DNA of 64,000 bases, from assembly GCA_963556255.1 (NCBI GenBank), contig OY744607.1, positions 2,070,937-2,134,936 on the forward strand. Direction: 5' to 3'. Made by a program: the position numbers and the translations under genes. Source of the stretch: Allolobophora icterica (taxonomy: Eukaryota > Annelida > Clitellata > Crassiclitellata > Lumbricidae). Under the pieces are notes generated by a model that saw only the letters and a program-made list of their open reading frames with translations, made no database searches and was not told where the DNA came from. Each line of letters begins with the position of its first letter. Position 1 is the stretch's first letter. Positions 1-11,800 of the stretch are shown here, piece after piece.

Positions 1-3000
1 TGGGTTGTCGATTTCTTGAGTCAGGTGGACTTTGTTGCTCCAGAGCTGAACTATTACCAGGAGGTTTTTGGTCATCTAGTAGACATCTACTGGTAAGGAC
101 TTTATAATTATTAGTAGTATTTTTATTACTATTATTACTCAAGGTACCTAAATAGTAACCGTCTCAGGGGAGGAGGCTATTTATTAAACACCACTGTCTA
201 ATGACCAACTGAGCAACTGAGAATGAAGGATTTGTTGAAGGTCTCCTACACCGGGACATTCTTTGGGAGACCGAGGATTGAACCCGTACACTCCGCATTA
301 CAAGGCAAATGCTCTAACCAATCAGTTAGCATGTATGGTCAGTGTACTCATTATAGCTGAGCTGGTTACGGGGTGCAGGTGGAGCAGACATCTGGAACCA
401 AATTTCCTCCCTGGTGGGGATTTGAACCCCCAACCTCTCGATTGACAGTCCAGCACGCCAACCACTGCACTATCGAGCAACCCTCATATTTAGAAGCAGT
501 TGAAATTCTTTTAAAAGTGTTTTTCTTTCCAGTTATATTTAACGTGAGGATTAATCAGTTATTATTATACACTGTTTGCTAAGGGCCTATACGTAAACTG
601 TTGAGTGATATTTTTAGAAAGATTTTTAAAATCTCGAAAAAATATCTCATTTTAGGAGTTGCTGCAGGATGCTTTGTGATCAGCGGTCTTACGCCTTCTT
701 TCTCATGGCAACCTTACTAGGCTGGCTGTTTGAGGTAAGAGAAAATGCTGTGAGTAGGTTTTCAAACCAACGCAAGGATCTGGTTATCAATTAGTCAATC
801 AAACAAAACAGTGCTTAAGCGCTTGCGGAGAAGAGGCAGCGAGTGAAATATTGGTAAAAAAATTGTATTCAATAGGAGAATCCAAGTCGAAAATCCAGTC
901 CAATGGATTTTTGGAGCACCTCTGAAGTGGCGCTATATAAATTTGTAATTGCCATTACCAATAAGTCAGAGAAACGAGATGCCAGGCTGCTGTGAGTAAG
1001 CAAATGAAATCAGATGAGTTTTCAATTTAGAACTGAATGAGAACAAAGAACGACCAGCGTGTGTTCAAATATCTCTGATCTATTCACTTCACAGGATTTT
1101 CTGTTTTAGTTGAAGTTATTTCCGGAAGTTCTCTTCTACAGACAAAAGCAGAGGCTTATCTTGTGTGATAAGTGGATCGAAACAAAGTCGCATTCTCTGG
1201 TAAGCATCCATTTCCCCCTTGGGTGATCCTTTGCCACTTTAGAAGTTATTCTGGAGTCGATATCATTTCCACATTGGACTGGAGTGATTTACATTCGCTG
1301 TTTCCAACCTTAGAATGTCAAACCAACATTTATTGAAGCGTAGTCCAGCATCTGTAAACTTGAGACCAGTGTTCCTCAGCATTTAACATACAACATATAC
1401 AGGCCCGCCGAGAGGGGGGCGAGGGGGGCAAATGCCCAGGGGCCCGGCGACATTTTAGGGGCCCGGGCTGGGCCCGCAATCAACTATATTAAGTTTTTGA
1501 TTTATGCCTTTTTGAAAATATTATCTGACGCTTAACTACAATCAGTTTAAACTATTAGCATCTGAATAAAATCATAGTTGCATATATAAAAATAATATCG
1601 TATTTTTTTTCATTTTTTCGTGCGACCGTAAGATATCATATTTATATAAAGCCTAAAGATAGTTTAAAGGCCCGTGACTGCTCTGCCTAGGGGCCCGTGA
1701 CTGCTCTGCCTAGGGGCCCGGAATTTCTGTCGGTGGCCCTGAACATATAGTAACATATTGTAACATATTGTTATCATTATCATTATGATTATTATTATTA
1801 TTATTATTATTATTCTTTTATTGAAAGCACCAAAAGCGAACTGCACATTGTTGAACAAGTTGAGAGAAAATATAAAACATAGAAGTAATAAGAAGATAAT
1901 AAAATTTGGAAAAAAAGAGTAAAAGTTCAGAATTGAAAATATTGTAGCATATTGCTCTTATAAAAGAATTTGTTTTGATTCTGTTTCAGGATGTCTTTTC
2001 ACTCATCGACCTGAGAATTCTGTACGCCTGCTGTCCTATGCTAGGTCGGTCAGATCTCTACGCTGTTCTAAATTTAACGACATTAATAGTTTCATGAATG
2101 AAGTAATTGTTATGTGTTAGTAAGTCATGTTACTGCTAATTTATTATTAGGATTGTCTGCATTATGATAATGTTAGTCATTAGATTAGCATGCATACATA
2201 CATGGATACATACATAAATACATACATAATTACATACATAAATACATACATACATATATACGTACCTATGTGCATACACACGTACATACATACAATATGG
2301 GTGAGATTCAGATTCGTTGCTGTCGATGATAATTCGCTGTTGTTTGGACAGGAGAATTGCGTGCTCTGCTCGTGGACTTTTCCGCCGAGTGCAACAGTTC
2401 GAGTGGCTGTGTCCGAAAGATCACTCCAGTCACGGCGGTGCCAGTCTCACAGAGGAGGTCAAAGTCAAAGAAGGACGTCCAGGCAGGTTCCTTATTATTT
2501 CCTCTCTGAATGTATTGATTGGTTGATTGATTGGCTTTGATGACCGATTGATTGAGTAATTGTTAGACGATCGACTATTTGACCAATAAATGATTGATTG
2601 ACTGGACGATTAATATGACTTGAGGTTTTTGATTGATTTAACGACGTCGATTGATTTATGGTGTTTATATCCTCTAAGGGTACACGAGCGATTCCTTATA
2701 ATGCGCTTCGCTATGACATGAATTCTGATATAAAACAGTTGTGGACTTGGATCCCAAAGTTCATGAACTTGTTATTAGCCGGTTCTTGATATGATTCGCA
2801 GAGAATAGCATTAATACGAGTTTCTGAAGAATTTTAGCTTTTGTTTTTAAGCCGAAGTATTATTATTAATATTATTATTATTATTGTTATTATTATTATT
2901 ACAACATCTTTTCCATTGTGTTTGAGTTACTTTCCTGAATTCCTCTACGAATGTTCGATTTGTTTCAGCAACGACTGCTCGATGGTTTCTTCGACATGCA

Positions 3001-6000
3001 TCCAGATTCCCTTCGACAGACGGTGAGCTTTGTCTCCGACCGGGTCGCCTCCAATTTTGTCAAGTTCTTCCAGGCGAACAATCTTTCCAGACAACTCCAG
3101 CAAATTCAGTCCATGGCAAAGGAAGAGGCACGCAGTCTGTTTGCCAGCTCTCTCACAGCAGCTGAGCAAAACGATGTTGGTATTCATAGCATGGATTTTA
3201 TGTATTATCATTTCTGTAGTAAGGACTAATCATCAGTATTATTAGTAGTAGTAGTATTATTACTGTTATAATTTTGTTATACCCGAAGTATGTATAATTC
3301 CCCAGGAGGCAAAACTTTATTGTTATTGTTGTTGTTATTATTATTATTATATTATTATTATATTGTTATTATCATTATTATACATTTAATAAGCACCACT
3401 ATCTGATTTTCAAGAGTATGCAATTCGTGCCCAGCCTTCTGCAAGCATTATCAGTAGTCCGTCATTGAGACGAGTTTGCACACAGACATTGAGGATGTTT
3501 GCCAATACCACCATCTAAAGACCGAGCATAAGTCGATGGCATTGAGCATTTGTGGTTGAGGGACCTTGAGCAAGTCTTTGACTCACAGTTGCTCAGTGCC
3601 ATCGATTGATGCTTGGTCATTAATTAGACAGTGGCGCTTAATAAATGCATAATAATATAACAATTTTATTATTTTCCAGACCGAAGCCCTTCGACGACTG
3701 AAAGAATTTGCGGAGGATGCACTAAGGAATGTTCTAGAAGATGGGAAGACGGAGTCAGGAAGGTAAGTGGCTACAACTATAACAATGATACATAATACGT
3801 CACAGGTAACGAGCTCTCGGAAAGAAAAGGACAGGATCTGGACTGCAAACTGTCTCAGAATCCATTAAGCTGTCTGCCCTGTTCGTTGGCTCTGGTAAGA
3901 CTGGAGCAAATCTATCTTTATGACCAATGGTATGTTGCATTTTATACCATAGTTACCTTTGTTATACCATAGTTACCTTTATTTTACCATAGTTACCTTT
4001 ATTTTACCATAGTTATCTTTATTGTACCATAGTTACCTTTATTATACCATGGTTACCTTTATTATGCCATAGTTACCTTTATTGTACCATAGTTACCTTT
4101 ATTATACCATGGTTACCTTTATTATACCACAGTTACCTTTATTATACGAAGTGCTAAATATTGATTTTTTCAGCAGTATCCCTTTTACCCTGCAACCTGG
4201 TTTACATGCCGCGTCGTAAGGCATGTCCCCCAACAGCGACTTCTGGTTAACGAGTTCCCACTGTACATAAATGTTTAAGTATTTATGCATCGCAGGTATT
4301 GTGCGGAGAAGTTGGACTCTGTTATGGACGGACTCTTATCGGAGGATACGGCTCCAGCGGTGAAATCGCTTGCCGGTCGGATATCGTTGAGCCGAGCCTT
4401 GCGCAAGATCGATGCGTGGATGGCGGAAAAACTGACGCTTGGTAAGATCTCTCGCCTGATGGCGAATTCCTCATAGTCGATTGACACACTGTTTAGAGGT
4501 TTCTTATCAGGATACTTGACAGACTTCGTGATTCATAATGATATGCATATTAATTTTTATAATTGAGATTGTTTAGCTCTCTGACTCTTTATCGTACGCA
4601 GTGTCAGTGGGAAGATGAGAAGGCGAGGGAGAGGACTGGCCACCCGCCCTCATATGCCGAGACTAAGAAAATGAAGTCGCTAGTTACACTTCATACCCAT
4701 GGCTGCCTCAGGGCTAGCATAAAGGACTGCTCTTCTTCTGTATAGATTTCTTCTTGAAAGATCTGAAAGCGGTTTTCAATCACGAACTCCGACTGCTATC
4801 GTCCGAACCAGCAGATCTGCTCTTGGTTCCTTTGAAGCGAGCCGAGCATCAAAGCTCTGCTCCTGCTCCAACGGATGTTCTCTCAGACCTGAAGGTAAGA
4901 TGAACACGTTGTTTGTTGTTTTATCCAATGACTTCTACATCAGTCGATGGTTGTGTCGAATAAAATCCCTATAAAAAATCATATTCCAGTGGAGAAGCCA
5001 GATTCTAAATCTGATAGATCAGAAACTGGAAACAGACAACAGTGGGGTCGTGAGGTCAAGTTGATAGAAATGAGTCATAAGTTTGGACGTAAAGGACATC
5101 AAAGAATTGATGGAACGAAATGAACTGGAGAGCGAAATTAATAACGTCTCGTTGTTTCAGGTTTCTCTTGAATCTTTTGGTCTTTCTTGTAAGTTTCTGT
5201 TGCTCTGATTTTGTCATTTGTCAGTTTTCTACTGTACTGGGGTGTAAAGAATTTATTTTGGTTAACCTGGTTTACTTTGCTATAAGGAACTTTTTGGTTA
5301 CCTGTGATTTACTGGGTTTAACCTGGTTTACTTTGCTGTAGAGTTTCTTTCAATTTACCCTTGGTGGACTTGTCACCTTTAAATACAAAGAATTCTTCTG
5401 GTTATTTCCTAATTTGTATTTATTTATATTTCTTGTTTTATGGCTTCATTAAGACTTCTCTTGTTTGCTTCGCTGCAGCAAATCTTGCTTGATCTGCTGG
5501 TGAACAGCACGTCGTTGAATTCAGATCGCCTGCTTGTCGCCATGACGTCAGTGGAAGCAGTTGCCTTCTATCGACAGGTAAGACTTCTGTTGACAGGTAA
5601 GACTTCTATCGACAGGTAAGACTTCTATTGACAAGTAAGACTTCTATCGACAGGTAAGACTTCTATTGACAAGTAAGACTTCTATCGACAGGTAAGACTT
5701 CTACAATCGGCATTCATTTCCTTCCTGCCTTGAGCAACTCTGATTAGTTATGAGCCTGTGTGTTGTATATATCATCTTACAATAATTCATATTAAAATTT
5801 TTTACTGACCCTCGTATGCATTCTTCAACGACATCGCATGTACAAGTTCGTGTTTCATTGTCTCTTTTTAGGATTTGTTGCCTGCTGTTCTGACACATAT
5901 CGCCTTGCTGTCCGTCAATCTGGCATGCTACACGAGTGAGTGATCAGATTGGCTATTATAACCGAATATGTGCCTGATTCCTTTGAAATATTCAGATCAT

Positions 6001-8177
6001 TTGGTGAGGTGTCTTCTCATGAGGTGAGATAAATACCAACCGAGTTTAGATTAGACTGACAAACGAACTGAAGGTGAGACTGAACAAGCGATATACTGGA
6101 CATGGTTGGTAGTCGAAAATTGTTTTTCGAAGTGTAAATCAGTAAAGACAGTCAAATATAATATGTAGAGCTTAGAAAGGAAAATTTTCTACAAATATAC
6201 ATCCGGTCAGAAATTTTGTACCACCATTTCAATGATGAGTAAGACCGAGCAATGGCAGGCTAAGGGGATATGTTATAGTGTAGTGGTCAGCATGCTGGAC
6301 TGTCAATCAAAAGGTCGGAGATTCAAATCACCACCAGGACAGAAATTTGATTTGAGATTTCTGCTCCACCTGTACCCCCTAGCCAACTCAGCTATGATGA
6401 GTACCGTACCCACTGTCGGTGGGAAGATGAGACGTCGCGGAAAGGACTAGACACCCGCCTTCATAAGCCAAGGCTAAGAAATTGAAGTCCTTGACGCTTC
6501 ATGCTCAACAGATGTGCACGATGATGATAAATTTGTGCCGAGTTTTATGCTGTTGTGTTTTCTGCAGTTTTCTACCGACCAGATCTATGGAACGAGAAGA
6601 TAGAGCAACATCTCGTCACAATCTGGGAAACGTTGAAGTGTCGTCCGCTGTTAGAAAGAATAACCTGCGCCAAACACATTCAATGTTTCAAGAAATCGTC
6701 AGAGGTCTGTTTATAGTTCAGTTCCTTGCACTGCGGTTTGCCTCATGCAGTTTCTTGAATCAACTAGATCTTCCTTACGACGCTGCCTTTGTCAGCCATA
6801 TCACGAATTGCCTTATAACATAACAAGGTTGTGTTATAATGGCACATTTTCTGCAGTGAATTAAATCCCCAACCATGTTATGTCAGAATCCGTTTTATAA
6901 TGAGACATGTCATAGGGAGGTTCTGGTGTATCTGGCTAGTTAGGGGCCATCCACATATTACGTACGCACTTAGGGGGGGGAGGGGGGTCGGATTTTGGCG
7001 ATTTTGCGTACGGGTGCGAACGGGGGGAGGGGGGGAAACAAAATTTGTACGTACCCAAAATAAATTTCTAATTATGATGTCCACATTAGCCTATTTATAA
7101 CTATGTATTATCCTATAGTCGTCCCATGGCATTTTATTACATTATATAAAAGCCATGTGCAGTTATTCTGTGCTGTGAAGGACACCTATAATTTGTCTAT
7201 ATTGGCCTTCAATAATCTGGCCTAAAGTGCAGACAGGCTGCCTGGAGACACTTTCTGCAGCTGGTCATCGGGGGGGGGGGGGGGTGCGTCAAACGTACGT
7301 ACTCAGGGGGGGGTGGTGGAAGAAAGTACGCTTGCGAACAGGGGGGGAGGGGTCCAATTTTCCCGGATTTTTGTGTACGTAATATATGGATGGCCCCATT
7401 ATATAGCACCTTAGGGGCCATCCATATGTTACATACGCATGGAGGAGAGAGGGGGTTGCGTTAAGCGTACGCACGCAGGTGGGGGTGGAAAAAAGTACAT
7501 GTGCGTACAGGGAGGGGTCCAATTTTCCCGAATTTTTGCGTACTTGCTATATGGATGGCCCCTTAAGAACCGCACAAACTTTTAGAACAAGGCTACCCGG
7601 TATATAACAGACCTTAAGTTTCCTCGGTCCTGTGTCTTAGCACCCTTCAGTCAGCTGCCCATGGACTCGTGACTGTCCCTCGTGTGCATACTTAAGCTCA
7701 GTACAGAAGGTTTGCCTATGCTGGAATCGCTGCTCTCGACAGCTGCGGCTTGAGCTCCTCAGTTTGTCCCTTCCACAGTTTCACAAGCGCCTGATACCTA
7801 TACTATTTGACAGTGATTTCACTGGTTTGGGCCAGGAGCGCCACCGATGAGTTAGTTCTTGAAGTGGTGCTTTATAAATGCCAAGTTACAGTTGCAGACC
7901 TGAAAAGATGCGAAAATGTTTCCTGCCTCAGCCCATCTGATCTTGCAGTCTGATCTTTGCAGTCAAAACGATCCCTCAATTCAACGCCACACTTCTGAAT
8001 AGTAAAATTTACTGAGGTAGTAAAAATGGTCTTTTGCGATATCTGGTGAATGTGTTTTCTCTTTGTGTGCAGGAATCACAGAGGAAGTTTGTCGATTTTC
8101 TCCACGTTCTTACCGACAAATCTTTGGTCAAAACGGAGACGCTCGATGTTTTTACCCGAACTGTACAGCCATTGTAA
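1..8177 (+). CDS. CDAN1: Codanin-1, C-terminal 13 exons (partial at the left edge)
   Basis: Thirteen exons join in one frame to about 478 residues and a stop: 1-92, 656-734, 1110-1199, 1990-2044, 2352-2482, 2969-3175, 3680-3762, 4296-4441, 4746-4894, 5479-5577, 5872-5935, 6568-6704, 8073-8177. All introns are GT-AG except the one after 2482, which reads as GC-AG. I recognise the C-terminal part of vertebrate codanin-1: exon 6 carries SLRQTVSFVSDRVASNFVK against human SLRRTVEFVAERIGSNCVK, and exon 8 aligns with the human [20 protein letters not shown] stretch. In vertebrates codanin-1 holds histone chaperone ASF1 in the cytoplasm and binds the nuclease-like CDIN1 through its C terminus; human mutations cause congenital dyserythropoietic anaemia type I. 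The ASF1-binding N-terminal half would lie left of the window. Introns hold SINEs, an hAT element and tandem repeats. Exon boundaries come from splice sites plus frame; no transcript was seen. Confidence 0.9.
178..330 (-). repeat. tRNA-Thr-like SINE, 3' truncated
   Basis: On the minus strand this reads as a tRNA-like head (A box TTGGTTAGAGC, anticodon-loop-like CTTGTAA, B box GGTTCAATCC) followed by the body found in several other copies in the window. The CTTGTAA loop fits a tRNA-Thr(TGT) ancestor. It lies in CDAN1 intron 1. Confidence 0.6.
339..483 (-). repeat. tRNA-Asp-like SINE, 5' part
   Basis: Minus-strand copy of a second SINE family: A-box region TAGTGCAGTGGTTGGCG, anticodon-loop sequence CTGTCAA (GTC, Asp-like) and B box GGGTTCAAATCCCC. 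The body is cut after about 145 bp. Better copies are at 11755 and 17357. Confidence 0.7.
1400..1741. mobile_element. hAT-type non-autonomous element, 342 bp
   Basis: Ends are imperfect inverted repeats (CAGGCCCGCCGA against CAGGGCCACCGA) and the element is flanked by a perfect 8-bp duplication AACATATA (1392-1399 and 1742-1749). The interior is rich in GGGGCCCG and carries a 22-bp direct duplication near 1672-1715. No ORF. It lies in CDAN1 intron 3. Confidence 0.85.
2190..2300. repeat. (ACAT)n microsatellite
   Basis: Degenerate tetranucleotide tract in CDAN1 intron 4. Other short ATT/ATC tracts in CDAN1 introns lie at 1786-1814, 2858-2901 and 3240-3385. Confidence 0.8.
3383..3650. repeat. 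Two SINE 3' fragments in opposite orientation
   Basis: The segment 3560-3650 matches the plus-strand 3' body of the Thr-like SINE (TTGAGCAAGTC, TGATGCTTGGTCATTA, CGCTTAATAAA). The segment 3383-3420 is the same 3' end on the minus strand. It lies in CDAN1 intron 6. Confidence 0.5.
3943..4143. repeat. 20-bp tandem repeat, about ten copies
   Basis: Unit TACCATAGTTACCTTTATTA, with substitutions between copies. It lies in CDAN1 intron 7. Confidence 0.9.
4600..4745 (+). repeat. tRNA-Asp SINE 3' half that supplies a splice acceptor
   Basis: This 5'-truncated copy starts at the GTCAGTGGGAAGATGAGA part of the body and runs to the (TTC) tail. The tail's pyrimidines, CTGCTCTTCTTCTGTATAG, lie directly against CDAN1 exon 9 (4746), so the polypyrimidine tract and probably the acceptor of intron 8 derive from the SINE. 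Confidence 0.7.
5563..5702. repeat. 19-bp tandem repeat that copies a 5' splice site
   Basis: Seven copies of a 19-bp unit with core CGACAGGTAAGACTTCTAT start at the 3' end of CDAN1 exon 10 and its donor (5577/5578). Five copies read CAGGTAAG and two read CAAGTAAG, so each is a plausible donor. Only the first keeps the annotated frame: read-through from exon 10 meets a stop about 13 codons on. Confidence 0.9.
6269..6508 (+). repeat. tRNA-Asp SINE
   Basis: Nearly full copy with tRNA head (TAGTGTAGTGGTCAGCATG, CTGTCAA loop, degenerate B box) and body ending CTTCATGCTCAACAG. It lies in CDAN1 intron 11. Confidence 0.7.
6943..7397. mobile_element. TIR MITE, GGGGCCATCCA family, copy 1
   Basis: Starts GGGGCCATCCACATATTACG and ends ATATATGGATGGCCCC, an inverted repeat of about 20 bp. 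The interior has runs of G and repeated GTACGYA motifs. Flanking bases are TTA on the left and ATTA on the right, so the target duplication is unclear. The superfamily (PIF/Harbinger-like or a TTAA type) is undecided. It lies in CDAN1 intron 12. Confidence 0.6.
7414..7562. mobile_element. TIR MITE, GGGGCCATCCA family, copy 2
   Basis: Short relative of the element just upstream: starts GGGGCCATCCATATGTTACA and ends CTATATGGATGGCCCC. Flanks are CTTA and TTAA, consistent with a 3-bp TTA duplication. Confidence 0.65.
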
Positions 8178-8889
8178 ATAGCAAATTTTAACGGTGTTTA
8201 CAGACTCGCTTGATTTCCTTGCCATTCATCACAGTTTTCTAAAGCTCTGAATCATTGTCTCTATGGAGAAGAAATACTGGTCGGGCGGTTTTATGCGGAC
8301 AATTTTAGTATTGCTTGAGAATTTCGCCAAACGGAACAGTATACTGGAAAAATGCTCTTTGTTGATTTTATGCGGAGACAGCTTTGATGGCTTTATGATG
8401 GATTGTCAAAGGCCTTTGATATTGGTTTATGAATGCAGTAGCAGTATGATTGGCCTTTGTAATGTAAAAAATTATCTATACTATTTTTAATTATAATTTT
8501 AAGTATGTACCTGAAGTACCTCAGCACCGTAAGTTTAGTTGCTGAGAATGGAGTATTTCAGCTTTATCCATCAAAGATATCTGAATGTTTGGCTGATAAA
8601 ATCTACAATCTCGTGAGAAATTTTCAACTGATGAGATAAACTGTCATCTATTGATTTATTATTTTATATACAGGCAAGGTTAACAGACTTAATTGTCCTA
8701 CAGAACATTAATCAATCGTGACTATAAATCGATGTCAGAATTGGAAGCCGTTAAATCCCAAATGAACGTTTATCAACTCCTAATAAAAGCAGATGAAATG
8801 TCTTGGCAGATTATATACATGACTTGATCTTTGCACTTTTTACAATGTCGTGATTTATACATGAAACAACTTCTGAGTTTGTTCGACCG
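8178..8889. promoter_or_regulatory. Shared convergent 3' region of CDAN1 and CCDC61
   Basis: No coding exon is visible between the two facing stop codons. The first plus-strand AATAAA after CDAN1 is at 8782-8787, and a minus-strand AATAAA for CCDC61 lies at 8655-8660. If both are used, the two 3' UTRs overlap by at least about 120 bp on opposite strands. Confidence 0.5.
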
Positions 8890-11800
8890 CTACTTTATAT
8901 CGTTTTCAAGCAAGAACTGTTGAATTCTTGAGAGACGTTCGTCAAGCTCAGAGATTTCTCGAGATTTCGTCTTGGAGTGATTGCTTACTGCAAACAAAGA
9001 ACAGGGAATTGCATTTTACGAAAATCTATAATTGTAACTGTACGTTTTAATTGACTGATTTATAATCGAACATTTATAAAATCATAAATCATCACTCCCG
9101 ACCCAAGTCAGTCAAGTCACTGACTAACAAAATGGACTGAAGGCATTTCCGGAACAGGGGAAGAGAAAGGCTTAAAACTTCTACATTGGGAAACTTCTAC
9201 ATTCAATGCCACTGTTTAATGCTCGAAGCATCAGTTGATGAAAATAACGTGATGCCAGTGGGGATGACCTTCAATCCTCTGCAGTTGCACAGATACTTTA
9301 GAGCGCTTCCCCTAGCATCAATGGCCAGAAACGGGTTGGTTACTCTGCAGAGATAGCCCAACGACTGAAGAGGCAAGACGTTGCATTGCAAACACCTCAG
9401 CATGCTTATTATTATTACTGTTATGTATTTATCAAGCACCACTATCTAATGACCAAGCATCAATCGATGGCACTAAGCACCTGTGAGTGAAGGACTTGCT
9501 CCAGGTTCCTACACAGTAACCATCTTGGGGGAGGAGGAGGCTCGAACCTGTACTTTTTGTGTTACAAGGCGTCCGCTCAACCAACCGTATTTGCTTAAAA
9601 AGCTATGCTAGTACAGTGGTTGGAAGATATTGTAACTAGATGTTTTGCAGCATGGTTACAGAAATGCTCTCAATGAATGAACAGAGACAGGCTATGAAAT
9701 GGAGCTAAATTAAATACTCCAAATGAATGAACACCAGCTCCTATCCAGTCCTCCAAACATGTGCTATATATATATAAATGACATAATGTACAGAGAAATG
9801 GTTACCGTCTGCGATGTGGTTCTCCTTGTTGCTCGGATGGAGTCGACTCCTCGTTCGCTGCGAGGTATCCGGCGTACTCGACAGTCTGCGGTTTAGGTCA
9901 AAGGGAAATTTGATCGACAGTAGAGCGTTCGACACTAAATCGGTTTTAAAACCCCAATGTATGGTTTCTGGCGACTGTTGACCAGTTCATGTGTCTTGGT
10001 AAGGCATAGAAGATACGGTGGTCTATTGGTAACACGCTTGGTCACGGATCCTGCGGTTGTGGGTTCATCTCCGTGTAACGACCATGGGCGAGTTGTTTAT
10101 GCACAAGTGCCTCTGTCACTAAGCAGTGTAATTTTGTGCTGGCATAAGCTGGGAAGTAAATGGCAAGGCCTGTGACACACTGGCCCTGTGTCACGGACCT
10201 AGAGGTTCATCTGTTGATGGCTCAAGGGCCAAGGGAAGGATAAGAGTAAGTACCACATGGAATACGGGAGCTTTACTTTTTACTTACTTATGGCATTACA
10301 GCCTGTAAAAAATGTACCTACTCTCCCATGCCTAACCGTGCATTGTAGAATGCATTGGTTTAGATGAGAAAAGACACTTCCTACGAAAAGGATACACTTT
10401 CCCTGTTATTCGCACTTTTCCCGTCTTTGGTGGAAGCTAAAAATGAAATATTGTAAAACCTTACTCATTGTCTCAATTAAGCGCAAGAATTTTAAATTAA
10501 CAAAAACTGCACCTTATTAAACAGCATTGAAACTTACATATTCTAATCAACAAATGCATCAACCCAGTCACCTATTAGTTTCCTTTAAACGAACTGTTAG
10601 CCACGCGTCTATTGTGTCCGACAACTGCCATCTCTCAACGGGAATCCTTCGGTTGGTTCCACGTGTGTGCATGGGCCCTCTGCTGGTTACTCTTCCAGCT
10701 TACTGTGTATTCTTTTGCTATATGATGTAGTGTTTTTGTTTGTAATGACATTTGAGATCATATAGGCCGGCACAGAGAGAGCCTCTTATTTAGTTTGCCT
10801 TTACATTACATTACATGTTAGCCAAATGAATAGAGTATTTGGCTTGTAAGCAGAGAGTATGAGTTCAAGCCTCCTCCCTGAGGCAGTTATTTTGAAGGGA
10901 CCTTAAGCAAGTCCTTCGCTCAGTTGTTCAGAGCCATGGATGTGTGCACTTCTGAACTTTGGAAGAAGGGCAGTATCAAATATAGTTGCATTTTATTTAA
11001 TTTCTAGAAAGGTATTAAAATTTGTCCTGTAGATACAAATGCAGAGAGCAAGAAAGAAGTCGTGAATAAACTAACCGCTTGACCATTCTGCTCGTGAATG
11101 TTTGTGGCTCTGGCTCTTCCCGTCTCTCTTGAAAATCTATCAAATAATCATACTATAATACTAAATAATCATACTATAATACTAAATAATCATACTATAA
11201 TACTAAATAATCATCTATAATACTAAATAATCATACTATAATCATGCAGTTATTATTAGTATCGACCGATTTATATGATAGCAGTTTCTGATCTTGAAAT
11301 GCTTCACAAATAAATCCCTAAACTGCAAAGAAAAAGAACTGCAGGGAGATGGAAAAGAACAGAAGCAACTCCGGCACTCCTGATTTGTTTATATGTATGT
11401 ATATGTCCATGAATGTATGCATGTATGTAAGTATGTATGTAAGTATGTATGTATATGTGCAAGAATGCATGTATATAAGTATGTGTGAGAGCACTTAATA
11501 TAGCACATTTTAAAAGCCTCACAAAGTGCTCTACCTATGACTATCTGGCAGATCTAAATAAGTTTGCTTCTGAATTGGGGCTATATAAATGTACGGTTAC
11601 AATTACAACTAACTTTTTCTGTCCCTGTGAGGCATCGGAAGGGAAAGGAATGTCGCTGAGTGATTCGATCGATGATCGCATGCTGTGAATGCTTTCAACT
11701 GAAAACAACGTTACACAAAACAATGTTATCAGTAATGTTATTACCACTATTATCAAGGGGTGCTCGATAGTGTAGAGGTTAGTGTGCTGGACTGTCAATC

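Noticed and set aside
5566..5702. CRISPR-like direct repeats
   Set aside because: No spacers of constant size, animal genomic context, and the unit is a 19-bp tandem copy of a splice donor. The other tandem arrays were dismissed as CRISPR for the same reason.
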